In this document: one piece after another, positions 34,085 to 43,114 of the stretch | Layout: the number at the start of each line of letters is the position of its first letter | Numbering within the stretch: position 1 is the stretch's first letter | Assembly: GCA_000961765.1 (NCBI GenBank) | Contig: LADT01000053.1 | Coordinates: 124,001 to 188,000, forward strand | Length of the DNA stretch: 64,000 bases | Direction: 5' to 3' | Origin: Clostridiaceae bacterium BRH_c20a | GTDB lineage: Bacteria > Bacillota > Peptococcia > Peptococcales > BICA1-8 | Notes under the pieces: model-generated | What the model was told of the DNA's origin: nothing | The model's database searches: none | Seen by the model: the letters and a program-made list of their open reading frames with translations, nothing else | Translations under genes and position numbers: made by a program

Positions 34085-34957
34085 CTAATCTTTTATATTA
34101 ATGAAATCCCTTGCTTTGCCTACCGAACCAAATATTTTTATCTTATCAATAACTATCTCTTTAACTGCTTTTCTGGCTTCAGCACTTGCCAATAAGGGAT
34201 CTGTCTTGCCATTTTTGAAACTATTCTCTAATGCCTTGTACCATGCAATCTTCAACTCAGTACCAACATTGATCTTACTAAATCCGAGCTGAATTAATTT
34301 ATGAAAGGTTTCTACATCAAGACCCGAACCACCATGTACAACCATAGGGATTTTTATCAATTTATTTAATTCTGCAGCCACATCAAATCTAATTATAGGT
34401 TCGGATTTATAAATCCCATGGGCAGTTCCGATGGCAGGAGCAAGAGCGTCAATTCCTGTTTGTTCCACAAACTTAACGGCTTCTTCAGGAATAATAATTT
34501 TTCCACTTCCTCCATCAATGATTTGGTCCTCTACTCCTCCAATAGAACCTAACTCTGCTTCAACTGCAATATCCTCTCTTACCGCCTTTGAAATTTCAAC
34601 AACTTTTTTGGTAAGTTCTATGTTTTTTTCAAACGACATTTTTGAACCGTCGATCATAACAGACGTAAATCCGTTAACTAAGCATTTCTGCACAAGTTCA
34701 AAAGAATTACCATGATCTAGATGTAGTGCTGCCGGAACACTGCACCTTGAAACTATTTCTCTTGCTGCGAAAATTACCGGTTTAAATCCAGCGTCATTAA
34801 TAAAAGGTGGTGTAGTTTGAACAATAACCGGTGAAGACAGTTCCTCGGCAGCAGCAATAATCCCCTGCAAAACTTCTAAATTATGAAAGTTAAATGCTCC
34901 CACAGCAAATGAATTTTTTTTTGCAATTTCCACTAATTTTATATATGAAACTTCCAT
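34085..34957 (-). CDS. Class II ketose-bisphosphate aldolase
   Basis: A 290-residue Zn aldolase with AVGAFNFHN, ALHLDHGNSFELVQKCL, VEAELGSIGGVED, IGTAHGIYKSEP, VVHGGSGL and INVGTELK, covering all catalytic and Zn residues. Very similar to the aldolase at 16.1 kb. RBS AAGGAGTGAATTAA. It follows the phosphofructokinase-like gene and would split the bisphosphorylated ketose into DHAP and an aldehyde. Whether the product aldehyde is glyceraldehyde-3-P, lactaldehyde or a modified triose depends on the unknown sugar. Confidence 0.92.
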   Translation of the reverse strand: MEVSYIKLVEIAKKNSFAVGAFNFHNLEVLQGIIAAAEELSSPVIVQTTPPFINDAGFKPVIFAAREIVSRCSVPAALHLDHGNSFELVQKCLVNGFTSVMIDGSKMSFEKNIELTKKVVEISKAVREDIAVEAELGSIGGVEDQIIDGGSGKIIIPEEAVKFVEQTGIDALAPAIGTAHGIYKSEPIIRFDVAAELNKLIKIPMVVHGGSGLDVETFHKLIQLGFSKINVGTELKIAWYKALENSFKNGKTDPLLASAEARKAVKEIVIDKIKIFGSVGKARDFINIKD

Positions 34958-34974
34958 TTAATTCACTCCTTAAA

Positions 34975-36165
34975 TTATTTAAATCTAAAAAACCTCGGCA
35001 AAGAATCTCCTATTAATGGTAAAGCATAATCTTTAAATGCCTCTGTGATATAATTCCCTTCACTATTTATGAACTGATCAGGAATTAATTTTTCAACATT
35101 TGCTACATTTTCTAAAGGAGTTACATCAAAATGGCACTTATAATCTTTTCCTTCTTCCCTTTTAAGGATAATCATTTTCCCCGAATATCCCTTTATTGCT
35201 AATTCTACAGCCTTTTGTCCAACAATTAATGCCTCTTCTCTATCAATATTGGAGGTGCATTCCGCAAATGATCGCTGAACTGTACCGCATCTATTGTATC
35301 TAACCTTTAGTCCTATTTCTTGTTTAACAATTTTAGCAAGATAGGCAGCGGGACCATCGCTAAGGGCTACGGGGACATGTCCAAAAGAGTCTTTTTCAAT
35401 ATTACCTGTTCCAATAAACTGATTATTTTCATCCCTTATTCCTTCACAAAGTGAGATAAATACATATCCTAATTCCTGATGTATATTTTTAATATCTTTT
35501 AAGAAACTTTCAATTTTAAACGTCCGTTCTGGAAGATATACTAAATGTGGTGCATCTTTAAAATCATTTTTCAAAAGAGCCGACGAAGCCGTTAGCCAAC
35601 CTGCATGTCTCCCCATAACCTCCACAATGGCAACATCGTCAAATGTTTTCATTGCCTCCAAATCCCGTCCTGCGCTTATTGTACTTACTGCAGTAAAGCG
35701 AGCAGCACTACCAAAACCTGGACAATGATCAGTTATAGGCAAATCGTTATCAATGGTCTTCGGAATTCCCATGGTATACATCTCATACCCTTCACTCTCT
35801 GCCAGTTTTGCTATTCTATTACATGTATCCATTGAGTCATTTCCACCAATATAAAAGAAGTACCGAATATTATTACTTTTAAGTATTTGCAAAATATTAG
35901 TATAATCTTCATCCTTCACTTTATACCTGCAGCTTCCTAATGCCGATGCGGGAGTAACTGTTAGCTGTTCAATTTCTTGCTCAGAAATGATTATTTCCTT
36001 TAAATTTCCTACTAATAATCCCTCTATACCGTGTTCCATGCCATATATTTTCTTGATTTGGTTACTATTTTGAGCTGCAATAATTACCCCAGCAAGGCTA
36101 GCATTTATTACTGGTGTTGGACCACCCGACTGACCTACCAAAAGATTTCCCGAAATTGTATTCAC
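34975..36165 (-). CDS. pfp: PPi-type 6-phosphofructokinase
   Basis: A 396-residue phosphofructokinase with GQSGGPTPVINAS at the N-terminus, FFYIGGNDSMDT at 104-114 and GIPKTIDNDLP at 133-143. Asp110 (GGND, Gly in ATP enzymes) and Lys136 (PKTID, Gly in ATP enzymes) are the classic signature of pyrophosphate rather than ATP as donor. MGRHAGWL and RYNRCGTVQRS also fit the long PPi clade. GTG start after AGGAGTGATAAATTA. In this operon it probably phosphorylates the ketose phosphate ahead of the class II aldolase. Confidence 0.88.
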   Translation of the reverse strand: MNTISGNLLVGQSGGPTPVINASLAGVIIAAQNSNQIKKIYGMEHGIEGLLVGNLKEIIISEQEIEQLTVTPASALGSCRYKVKDEDYTNILQILKSNNIRYFFYIGGNDSMDTCNRIAKLAESEGYEMYTMGIPKTIDNDLPITDHCPGFGSAARFTAVSTISAGRDLEAMKTFDDVAIVEVMGRHAGWLTASSALLKNDFKDAPHLVYLPERTFKIESFLKDIKNIHQELGYVFISLCEGIRDENNQFIGTGNIEKDSFGHVPVALSDGPAAYLAKIVKQEIGLKVRYNRCGTVQRSFAECTSNIDREEALIVGQKAVELAIKGYSGKMIILKREEGKDYKCHFDVTPLENVANVEKLIPDQFINSEGNYITEAFKDYALPLIGDSLPRFFRFK

Positions 36166-36194
36166 TAATTTATCACTCCTTGCAGTTAACTTTT

Positions 36195-36968
36195 CTAATA
36201 AGATTTAATAAATATGCCCCCGTTGTTTTTATCAGATTCTCTATTCAGGGCAACCCTATACCTGTATGAGTCGGGTCTGTATGAGTTAAAAGATACCTCA
36301 ATTATTTTTCCCCTGCTATAAGCAATTCTCTCCATAACAAGTACCGGAGAATTCTCTTTAATTTCCAATGCCTTTGCTTCTTCCTCGGTCGCTTCGGCTG
36401 CAGAAATTGTCTGATAAGCATTCTCCACTATTATTCCAAGCTCATTTTGAACAATATCATATATTCCTTTTTGAGTAAGATCATATTTTACAATCTCTAA
36501 TCCAATCTCTACTGGCCAAAAATTATTATTAAATGTAATATGTTCACCGTTGGCTTTTTGTATTTTTCTAATCAAATAAACTTTTGAGGTTTTAAATTCA
36601 GCTAACAAAGGCATCTCCTGCAATAGATCATCATCAATAGTAATGATTTCTGTTTTTAAAACTTGCGCACTAGCTTTAATTCCTTTAGCTTCCATCTCTT
36701 CAAAGAATCCTGTTAGCCTATTTAGATCTTCTACCATATCTTTTCTTACGAATGTACCTTTTCCGGATCTTCTGACAAGCCAGCCGTCCTTGACCAATTC
36801 GTAAATTGCCCTTCGAACAGTAGTACTACTGACATTGTATTGCTCCATCAGTTGCTTATCAGTCGGAAACAGGTCGCCTGCTTTCCAACGGCCATCTTTT
36901 AATTGTGTTTCCAATTCCAATTTTATTTGGGAATGTAGAGGCATCGAATCCAAATCAAGTTTATTCAA
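36195..36968 (-). CDS. GntR/HutC-family transcriptional regulator (UTRA domain)
   Basis: Winged helix at ~10-75 (PLHSQIKLELETQLKDGRWKA, QLMEQYNVSSTTVRRAIYEL, RRSGKGTFVRKDM) followed by a UTRA effector domain (TSKVYLIRKIQKANGEHITF, VMERIAYSRGKIIEVSFNS). TTG 36968 has GGAGGA seven bases upstream. Sequence and length parallel the regulator at 14.6 kb, so the two islands arose from related regulons. Lies inside the ABC-isomerase-kinase-aldolase operon, which it likely controls in response to a sugar phosphate; the operator is not certain (see 42841-42891). Confidence 0.88.
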   Translation of the reverse strand: MNKLDLDSMPLHSQIKLELETQLKDGRWKAGDLFPTDKQLMEQYNVSSTTVRRAIYELVKDGWLVRRSGKGTFVRKDMVEDLNRLTGFFEEMEAKGIKASAQVLKTEIITIDDDLLQEMPLLAEFKTSKVYLIRKIQKANGEHITFNNNFWPVEIGLEIVKYDLTQKGIYDIVQNELGIIVENAYQTISAAEATEEEAKALEIKENSPVLVMERIAYSRGKIIEVSFNSYRPDSYRYRVALNRESDKNNGGIFIKSY

Positions 36969-37003
36969 ATTGCTTTCCTCCAAACATTAAGTCAATATTT
37001 AAA

Positions 37004-38335
37004 CTATAACTTCAAAATCTCCAAATTCACCAAATTAGCAAACTCTTTTAATTCCTCGGTAAAATCTCCATATGTTAAAATATAATGATGCTCCAAGCCA
37101 TTATAAATAATACTGTCTATTGCTTCCTCAACCGGCGTTTCAATTTTAACTGGCAGTGTATTACCATGAAACATTAGTTCTCTTTTAATTCCCACTCCTC
37201 CTCCGATAAGCAACCTTAATTTATTATTCTTATCGGGGCTTAACCTTCCAATTGTCACAAACCCTTCTTGTAATGGGAAATAAAGTGCTAACGGAATCTT
37301 CCGATTGGGATGAATACCTGGTACAACCTCCGAATCTTGGGCCTTTAACGACTGTGGACCCGCTCCGCAATGCCAAAAAGTCAATTCATTAATTTCCTCA
37401 TCCCCACAAATTAAGTCAGCAATAAATGTTGCTTTTTGAGAAAAATATTGACCTAGCAGCATTGTAATTGCACCATTAACATCGGCTTCACAAGCCGCTA
37501 CAATACCTTCATCGTTTAATTTACCAAGAGAAAAACAGGCAGCTCCTCCATATTTGTTCATAAATTCAGGCCAACATTCTACAGCAACCGCATCTAACTT
37601 TTTTTCTGCTATTATTTTTTTTAATGCATAATACGCCCTGATAGATTTCTCGCAAGCCTTTTTATCTAGTGCTTCACAACCCGGCAAATCGGAAATAAAA
37701 GGAAAATCTGGATTTTCAATGTTATCAGCAACATCAAAAATATCCTGTAGCGAAAAATAATCCACTGAAACACCCAAAAGCTCATATAGGCTAGTTTCTT
37801 GAAAATTAGAAGCATAATAGCCTGCAGGGCGATGCCCAAATAAACCTATCCTTTTCCCTTTCAACCATTTTGCTGCACCGGCGGCCCTGACAAATGCTAC
37901 AATTTTTTTCCATACTTTAGCTGAATCCACCGGACCGTAAACACCTTTAAATTTTTTCCCAGCTGCAACTAATGCATGAGCTCCAAGATTTAATCCACAA
38001 AATGAATTTAACCTTAAACGTTCTCCATTGGCTTCCTCTTTTACAGCCCAAATCAGTACAGGTTTATTAATATAAGTCACGAACTTTAGTATTAATGATG
38101 CATCAGTAAAAGTACCTTGAATAACTATTACGGCATCTAATTCTAAAGTATTTAATTTTTCAGCAACAGCAAGTGCTTCATCGGGGACTGTAATTCCCTG
38201 GTCAATAACTTCAGTACATATATTGTTTTCCCTTAAAATCTTATTAAATATTTCAAAGTTTTCCTGTGCATATTGTGTATCAAACTGAGGTCGCGCTAAC
38301 ATAATGACTCCAACTTTGTTGTGTAGACTGCTCAT
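37004..38335 (-). CDS. L-fucose/L-arabinose isomerase-family protein (COG2407-like)
   Basis: A 443-residue FucI-fold protein. N-terminal alpha/beta part with VGVIMLARPQFDTQYAQENFEIF; catalytic region with AVAVECWPEFMNKYGGAACF (metal Glu) and GIVAACEADVNGAITML (metal Asp), and a conserved His late in the chain (FWHCGAGP). Family members interconvert aldoses and ketoses with Mn. Good RBS AAGGAGTTTTAGAT. Placed between the sugar permeases and the kinase/aldolase, it should convert the imported aldose to a ketose. Too divergent to name fucose, arabinose or another sugar. Confidence 0.8.
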   Translation of the reverse strand: MSSLHNKVGVIMLARPQFDTQYAQENFEIFNKILRENNICTEVIDQGITVPDEALAVAEKLNTLELDAVIVIQGTFTDASLILKFVTYINKPVLIWAVKEEANGERLRLNSFCGLNLGAHALVAAGKKFKGVYGPVDSAKVWKKIVAFVRAAGAAKWLKGKRIGLFGHRPAGYYASNFQETSLYELLGVSVDYFSLQDIFDVADNIENPDFPFISDLPGCEALDKKACEKSIRAYYALKKIIAEKKLDAVAVECWPEFMNKYGGAACFSLGKLNDEGIVAACEADVNGAITMLLGQYFSQKATFIADLICGDEEINELTFWHCGAGPQSLKAQDSEVVPGIHPNRKIPLALYFPLQEGFVTIGRLSPDKNNKLRLLIGGGVGIKRELMFHGNTLPVKIETPVEEAIDSIIYNGLEHHYILTYGDFTEELKEFANLVNLEILKL

Positions 38336-38403
38336 ATCTAAAACTCCTTCACATTATAATTAAGGTTTCCTTTTACAGTGATTGATTATATGCTATTTAT
38401 TCA

Positions 38404-39249
38404 CTAACCTTTAACCGCACCGCCGGTCAATCCTTCAACCAAATAACGTTGTAGTAGAATAAATACTACAACAACAGGGATACTGATAATTGTTGAAGCT
38501 GCCATCATTCCGCTCCAATCATGTTTGAATTCCCCGCCAAAGGCTAGAATCATACCTGGAGGTAATGTTTTCATACTGATATCGTTAACCAATGTTAAAG
38601 GAAATAACAGATTATTCCATGCATCTAGGAAAGCAAATACCCCAGTTGCAACTATGCCGGGCAAAATCAGAGGCAAGACTACCATCCGCATAGCTTGAAA
38701 TCTGCTACAGCCGTCCACCATTGCCGCCTCCTCTATTTCTATTGGAACTGAGTCCACAAATCCTTTAATCATCCAAATACCAAAAGGAATTGAAAAGGAA
38801 GTAAATCCCAAGATTAGACCTATATAAGTATTCAATAAATGTGTTTTAACATAGAGCAAATATAATGGAATTAGTAAGACAACAAGGGGAAACATCTGGG
38901 TCACGAGTACACCAATTGAAATTGCTTTGCGAAAACGAAATCTCAAGCGGGACAAAGCGTATCCCGCTAGAGTTGCCAGGATAATAGAGATAAAGACGGT
39001 CCCCAGTGAAGTTATGACGCTATTAATAAAATATTTATAAATAGGTGTCGAACCAAAAATAAGGTTTTCATAACTTTTAAGACTTGGATCTTGCGGCAAT
39101 ATAGTGGGTGGCACTTGAAATACATCCAAGTTTGTCTTCAAACTTGTTACCAACATCCAAAACATGGGGAATAGTGTCCAAATTACTGTAAAAAGTAAAA
39201 TTGCTGCTAAAGCACCATACCATAATATTGAAAATTTCCTTTCTATCAT
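38404..39249 (-). CDS. Sugar ABC transporter permease (MalG-type)
   Basis: A 281-residue permease with six membrane helices and the MalG EAA loop EEAAMVDGCSRFQAMRMVVLPLILPGIVA near 190-218, which docks on the ATPase. The C-terminus LVEGLTGGAVKG is the usual MalG end. CUT1 family importers carry di- and oligosaccharides or glycosides. Starts 15 bases after the MalF-type partner. Confidence 0.93.
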   Translation of the reverse strand: MIERKFSILWYGALAAILLFTVIWTLFPMFWMLVTSLKTNLDVFQVPPTILPQDPSLKSYENLIFGSTPIYKYFINSVITSLGTVFISIILATLAGYALSRLRFRFRKAISIGVLVTQMFPLVVLLIPLYLLYVKTHLLNTYIGLILGFTSFSIPFGIWMIKGFVDSVPIEIEEAAMVDGCSRFQAMRMVVLPLILPGIVATGVFAFLDAWNNLLFPLTLVNDISMKTLPPGMILAFGGEFKHDWSGMMAASTIISIPVVVVFILLQRYLVEGLTGGAVKG

Positions 39250-39264
39250 GTAAATACCCCCGTT

Positions 39265-40200
39265 TTAAAAATCTTTTTGTAACGATTTGATATATGCGAT
39301 TGAGAGTGCAAGAAGGGCAAAAACCCATATAACACCAACAGCTGAAGCGTAACCTAGCTGGTATTGTTCAAAAGCTATTTTGTAAATATAAACTGCTGCA
39401 GTTGTCGTTGCATTTGCAGGTCCACCACCGGTCATGGTAAAAATTATTGGGAAATTGTTAATGTTTCTAATAACCATTAAAAGACTACTAATTACTAAAA
39501 TTCCTTTTAAAAAGGGTAAAGTTACATGGCGAAATTCCTGCCATCTGCTGGCTCCTTCAACATACGCCGCTTCCTGTACATCACGTGGAATAGCTTTTAA
39601 GCCTGCTGTAATCATTAAGATAAAGAAGGGTGTTTGGTTCCAGATATGGGCAATAATTATTGAAGCCATCGCCAGTTTATCTCGCATTAACCACGGTAAA
39701 TAATTTTCAATTATATGAATTTTTTGCAGGAAAAAATTTATAATTCCTACTTCAACATCAAACATATACATAAATAAATAACCTACAACTATACCTGGAA
39801 TAACCCATGGAACCAGGATTATCCCCCTGTAACCTGCGTATTTTTTAGGAAGTTGATCGAAAACAATAGCAATAATTAATCCTAAAAGCAGGCTTATAGA
39901 AACCGTAGTGAAGGTAAAAATAAATGTATTTTTAAAGACAACCCAAAATGTTTCATCACGAAACATAATTCTAAAGTTTTCCAAGAAAACAAATGCTGTA
40001 TTATTGGGCTGGGTTAGATTAAGATTATAAAAAGCTAAAATAAATGCTCTAATTAACGGATAGAATATGATAAATGTCATTAGCAGCAACGCCGGAGCAA
40101 GCAAAATTGCCGCGGTTTTTGGAGAATCGTGAACACTAGGTTCACGATTCTCCTTGTTAAATTTAATTTTTAGTAATTTAGCCAATATTTTTTTTGCCAT
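39265..40200 (-). CDS. Sugar ABC transporter permease (MalF-type)
   Basis: A 311-residue permease with six helices after a charged N-terminal tail, EAA loop QEAAYVEGASRWQEFRHVTLPFLKGIL near 225-250, and MTGGGPANATTT, a hallmark of MalF/UgpA proteins. Pairs with the MalG-type subunit. RBS GGAGGTTTTATAG. Confidence 0.93.
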   Translation of the reverse strand: MAKKILAKLLKIKFNKENREPSVHDSPKTAAILLAPALLLMTFIIFYPLIRAFILAFYNLNLTQPNNTAFVFLENFRIMFRDETFWVVFKNTFIFTFTTVSISLLLGLIIAIVFDQLPKKYAGYRGIILVPWVIPGIVVGYLFMYMFDVEVGIINFFLQKIHIIENYLPWLMRDKLAMASIIIAHIWNQTPFFILMITAGLKAIPRDVQEAAYVEGASRWQEFRHVTLPFLKGILVISSLLMVIRNINNFPIIFTMTGGGPANATTTAAVYIYKIAFEQYQLGYASAVGVIWVFALLALSIAYIKSLQKDF

Positions 40201-40233
40201 CTATAAAACCTCCAGTTTAAACCAATCAGCTAA

Positions 40234-41565
40234 TTATTTACCTTGAATAATACCCTCTAATTTAATTTGCGTTTTATCAAGGATTTCATCGATAGATTTG
40301 GAAGTTGTAATTACTTCTTGCATACTATTTGCTAAAATAGTAGCTGCATTAGTATAGTTAGCACCAAAAGGTTGAGCTACTGAAGTTGGTACTACTTCTT
40401 TTATAAATGCTTTTGTAATGGGATTGTCAAACTCTACGGGGAATCTATCTAATGCACTAGAAACTACAGGTAAAAATCCCATTGGAATAACATAATCTTT
40501 TAAGCCAACATCGCTAGTGGCAAGGAATTCAAGGAATTTTGCAGCTTCTTCTTTATGTTGAGAAGCTTGAAATACCGCAGTATAATGATCACTGCCACCC
40601 ACTGTATAAGACTTACCGTCGATTCCTGCAGGTAATGCTGTCACACCCCATGTATCATAAAAGACCTCATCGGTAATTTTTTCATCAAAACTCTGAATCG
40701 TCCCTTTCAAGAACGGTGCATCAAAGGCAAAGGCTAATCTATCTTGGGCACCAAGGGGTCTAAATTCACCAAGTTTTTTCCCTGGCAAAGTATAGCCTTT
40801 GTCAACAAGATCGCGCAGCCATTCTGCATAAAGCTTCATCCCATTTACATTTACACTTTCTCTATTAAATGGCTCTACGCCAAAAGATCTCATAAATGGC
40901 CATTGAAAACCAGTTGTAAAAGCACGTGCCGTGGTATCGTATTGGAGAGGAACAATATCTTTTATTGTTTTTACTTTGGCCATAGCGGCATTTAATTCTT
41001 CCATTGTTTTAGGAGGACTATTTGGATCTAAACCTGCTTGTTCCATAATTTTCTTATTATACCAAAATCCGTTGGTGCCTCCTCCCCAGGGTACAAGGTA
41101 ATGTTTATCTTCAAACGCACCAATGTCATAGTAAGATTTACTTACATCAGACAGGAATTCTTTGGAAAGTAACTCATCAGTAGGTGCCAAAGCACCCATA
41201 GCAGCTAAACTAACACCTGCGTCAGAAGCTAGTTGAGCCATATCAGGAGCATTTCCTGCCGTTACCATAATAGTTAACTGATTTTGGATTTCTGAAAATG
41301 GTATTGTTATATTTTTAATCTTTATATTTGTGTTTTCCGCTTCAAATGCCTCAATAACCTTATTAATTCTTGCTTTTGTAGCTTCTTCGGCAGTTGCCCA
41401 GTTAACAAAACTTAATTCAACCACTTCTGCTTTATTTTCAACTGCATTTTGATTTTCATTGGTATTGTTTTCTTCTTTTTTTGAATTACTACCAGCGCAA
41501 GCTGCTAAAACCATCGAGAAAACTACTAATAAAACCATTAACATTAATAAATTTTTCTTTGTCAT
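40234..41565 (-). CDS. Sugar ABC transporter substrate-binding lipoprotein
   Basis: A 443-residue family 1 solute-binding protein. Signal MTKKNLLMLMVLLVVFSMVL with lipobox AAC (Cys23), an Asn/Glu-rich linker, then VELSFVNWATAEEATKARIN, and the hinge segment YLVPWGGGTNGFWYNKKIMEQAG. It binds the sugar outside the cell; the aromatic-rich cleft is usual for oligosaccharides and glycosides. First component after the ATPase in the operon. Confidence 0.93.
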   Translation of the reverse strand: MTKKNLLMLMVLLVVFSMVLAACAGSNSKKEENNTNENQNAVENKAEVVELSFVNWATAEEATKARINKVIEAFEAENTNIKIKNITIPFSEIQNQLTIMVTAGNAPDMAQLASDAGVSLAAMGALAPTDELLSKEFLSDVSKSYYDIGAFEDKHYLVPWGGGTNGFWYNKKIMEQAGLDPNSPPKTMEELNAAMAKVKTIKDIVPLQYDTTARAFTTGFQWPFMRSFGVEPFNRESVNVNGMKLYAEWLRDLVDKGYTLPGKKLGEFRPLGAQDRLAFAFDAPFLKGTIQSFDEKITDEVFYDTWGVTALPAGIDGKSYTVGGSDHYTAVFQASQHKEEAAKFLEFLATSDVGLKDYVIPMGFLPVVSSALDRFPVEFDNPITKAFIKEVVPTSVAQPFGANYTNAATILANSMQEVITTSKSIDEILDKTQIKLEGIIQGK

Positions 41566-41594
41566 AAACTACCTCCCACGAAATTTATATTTTA

Positions 41595-42704
41595 CTATTT
41601 TATGTTAATTAACAATGATGTCAAAGATTCACCACTTTGCGCATCAAAAAGGTGTTTATTCCCCTCGCTGGGTTTTAACTTAATTGTAGAATCTACAGCC
41701 GGCACCCTTTTGCTACCATTTACGCAAATGACCACTTCTTCCCCACTTTCGACTCGAGTATGGATAATTGACTCTGAACCTATATGTTCGACCACCTCCA
41801 CTTTACAAGCAAAATTATCGGAATCCCCTTCTTCATTAACAAGTTCAAAGCTTTCGGGGCGTATTCCCAAAACTACTTTTTTGTCTTTCAACATACTTAA
41901 GGGATTATCCGCAAGTTCTACACTTACATGATTGTTTTTAAAAAAAGTCTTTCCATCATTAATTTCAATACTGCCATTAATAAAATTCATTTGCGGGGAA
42001 CCAATAAATCCCGCCACAAAAATATTTTTGGGACTTTCATAAATTTCTTTAGAAGTTCCAAATTGTTGGACAATTCCATCTTTCATAACCACAATTCTGG
42101 AACCCATTGTCATGGCTTCAGTTTGGTCATGGGTAACATAGATCGTTGTAGTTTTTAATCGCTGATGTAATTTAATTAATTCAGCTCTTGTCTGGACACG
42201 CAATTTTGCATCCAGATTACTTAAAGGTTCATCCATCAAAAACACCTTGGGATGTCGAACAATTGCCCTTCCCAAAGCCACCCTTTGTCTTTGCCCACCC
42301 GACAATTGTTTTGGAAAACGGGTAAGATACTCAGACATATCCAGTAGTCGAGCTGCTTCATCAACCCGCGTTTTAATTTCATCTTTAGAGAACTTTCTTA
42401 AATGCAAACCAAAAGCCATATTATCAAACACATTTTTATGGGGATAAAGGGCATAGTTTTGGAAAACCATTGCAATATCCCGATCTTTCGGTTCTAAATA
42501 GGTAACTTTTTTATTATCTATATATATTTCTCCAGTAGTTGGTTTCTCTAAACCGGCAACCATTCTTAGCGTTGTGCTTTTACCACAGCCTGAAGGACCA
42601 ACAAGGACTAAAAACTCCCCATCGTTAATTTTTAGATCAATATTTGCAACCGCTGTAGTTTCACCAAAAGACTTTGAAACTCCCTCCAATACCACTTCTG
42701 CCAT
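41595..42704 (-). CDS. msmK: ABC transporter ATPase, MsmK/UgpC type
   Basis: A 369-residue ATPase: Walker A GPSGCGKST (~37-45), signature LSGGQRQRVALGRAIVR, Walker B VFLMDEPLSNLD, H-loop YVTHDQTEAM, and C-terminal TOBE/OB regulatory domain from ~240. Powers the MalFG-type permeases downstream. First gene of the operon, RBS AGGGGAGGAAT, promoter 160 bases upstream. Confidence 0.95.
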   Translation of the reverse strand: MAEVVLEGVSKSFGETTAVANIDLKINDGEFLVLVGPSGCGKSTTLRMVAGLEKPTTGEIYIDNKKVTYLEPKDRDIAMVFQNYALYPHKNVFDNMAFGLHLRKFSKDEIKTRVDEAARLLDMSEYLTRFPKQLSGGQRQRVALGRAIVRHPKVFLMDEPLSNLDAKLRVQTRAELIKLHQRLKTTTIYVTHDQTEAMTMGSRIVVMKDGIVQQFGTSKEIYESPKNIFVAGFIGSPQMNFINGSIEINDGKTFFKNNHVSVELADNPLSMLKDKKVVLGIRPESFELVNEEGDSDNFACKVEVVEHIGSESIIHTRVESGEEVVICVNGSKRVPAVDSTIKLKPSEGNKHLFDAQSGESLTSLLINIK

Positions 42705-42840
42705 TATTGTTAATTCCTCCCCTTATTCTTAGTTTTAGCAACTTTGCGAAAATTAAAATTTCATTATATCCTGTACTTTTAAAACCAAAAATATATTCTT
42801 TTATAAGGAAAATATTTTATTGATTGATTGCAAAGTTTGT

Positions 42841-42891
42841 AATGTTTGTATACTTTATTTACATTATATTTTTCCAACTTAGACAAGTCAA
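42841..42891 (-). promoter_or_regulatory. Promoter of the ABC-sugar-methyltransferase operon
   Basis: Minus strand TTGACT (42891-42886), 17-bp spacer, TATAAT (42868-42863), a near-consensus sigma-A promoter. Just downstream is an imperfect inverted repeat TAATGT ... ACATTA with GTATAC inside, over the expected start of transcription; it may be the operator of the operon's GntR protein. Confidence 0.7.
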
Positions 42892-43087
42892 TATATTTAC
42901 TCCAATTTTCTGAATTTAATTTCTAAATCATATGTCTTCCAATTATAAACAGCCTTTAATTCAATTTTATTTTGTCTGCCACCATTTAGGAACAGTATCT
43001 AAATTTATGGTATTCCGTGATTGCCAAGTGTATTAGATAACTAGATGTTTCTACGCCTAATGGCAGCACTGTAGCTTTTTTAGGTAC
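42892..43087. other. Spacer upstream of the sugar operon promoter
   Basis: Together with 42705-42840 this forms a 400-base gap. I find no ORF with an RBS and no repeat family here; only AT-rich DNA between the purD terminator and the sugar-operon promoter. Confidence 0.4.
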
Positions 43088-43114
43088 AAAAAAACCTGCC
43101 TAGGCAGGTTTTTT
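43088..43114. terminator. Bidirectional terminator after purD
   Basis: A-run, AACCTGC / GCAGGTT stem with CTAG loop, T-run: a symmetrical intrinsic terminator that begins at the purD stop and ends the purine operon. Confidence 0.9.

Noticed and set aside
34085-38335. Sulfoquinovose degradation pathway
   Set aside because: Isomerase, kinase and aldolase recall it, but the families differ (FucI-like, PPi-PFK, class II aldolase), and no sulfoquinovosidase or sulfolactaldehyde enzyme is near.
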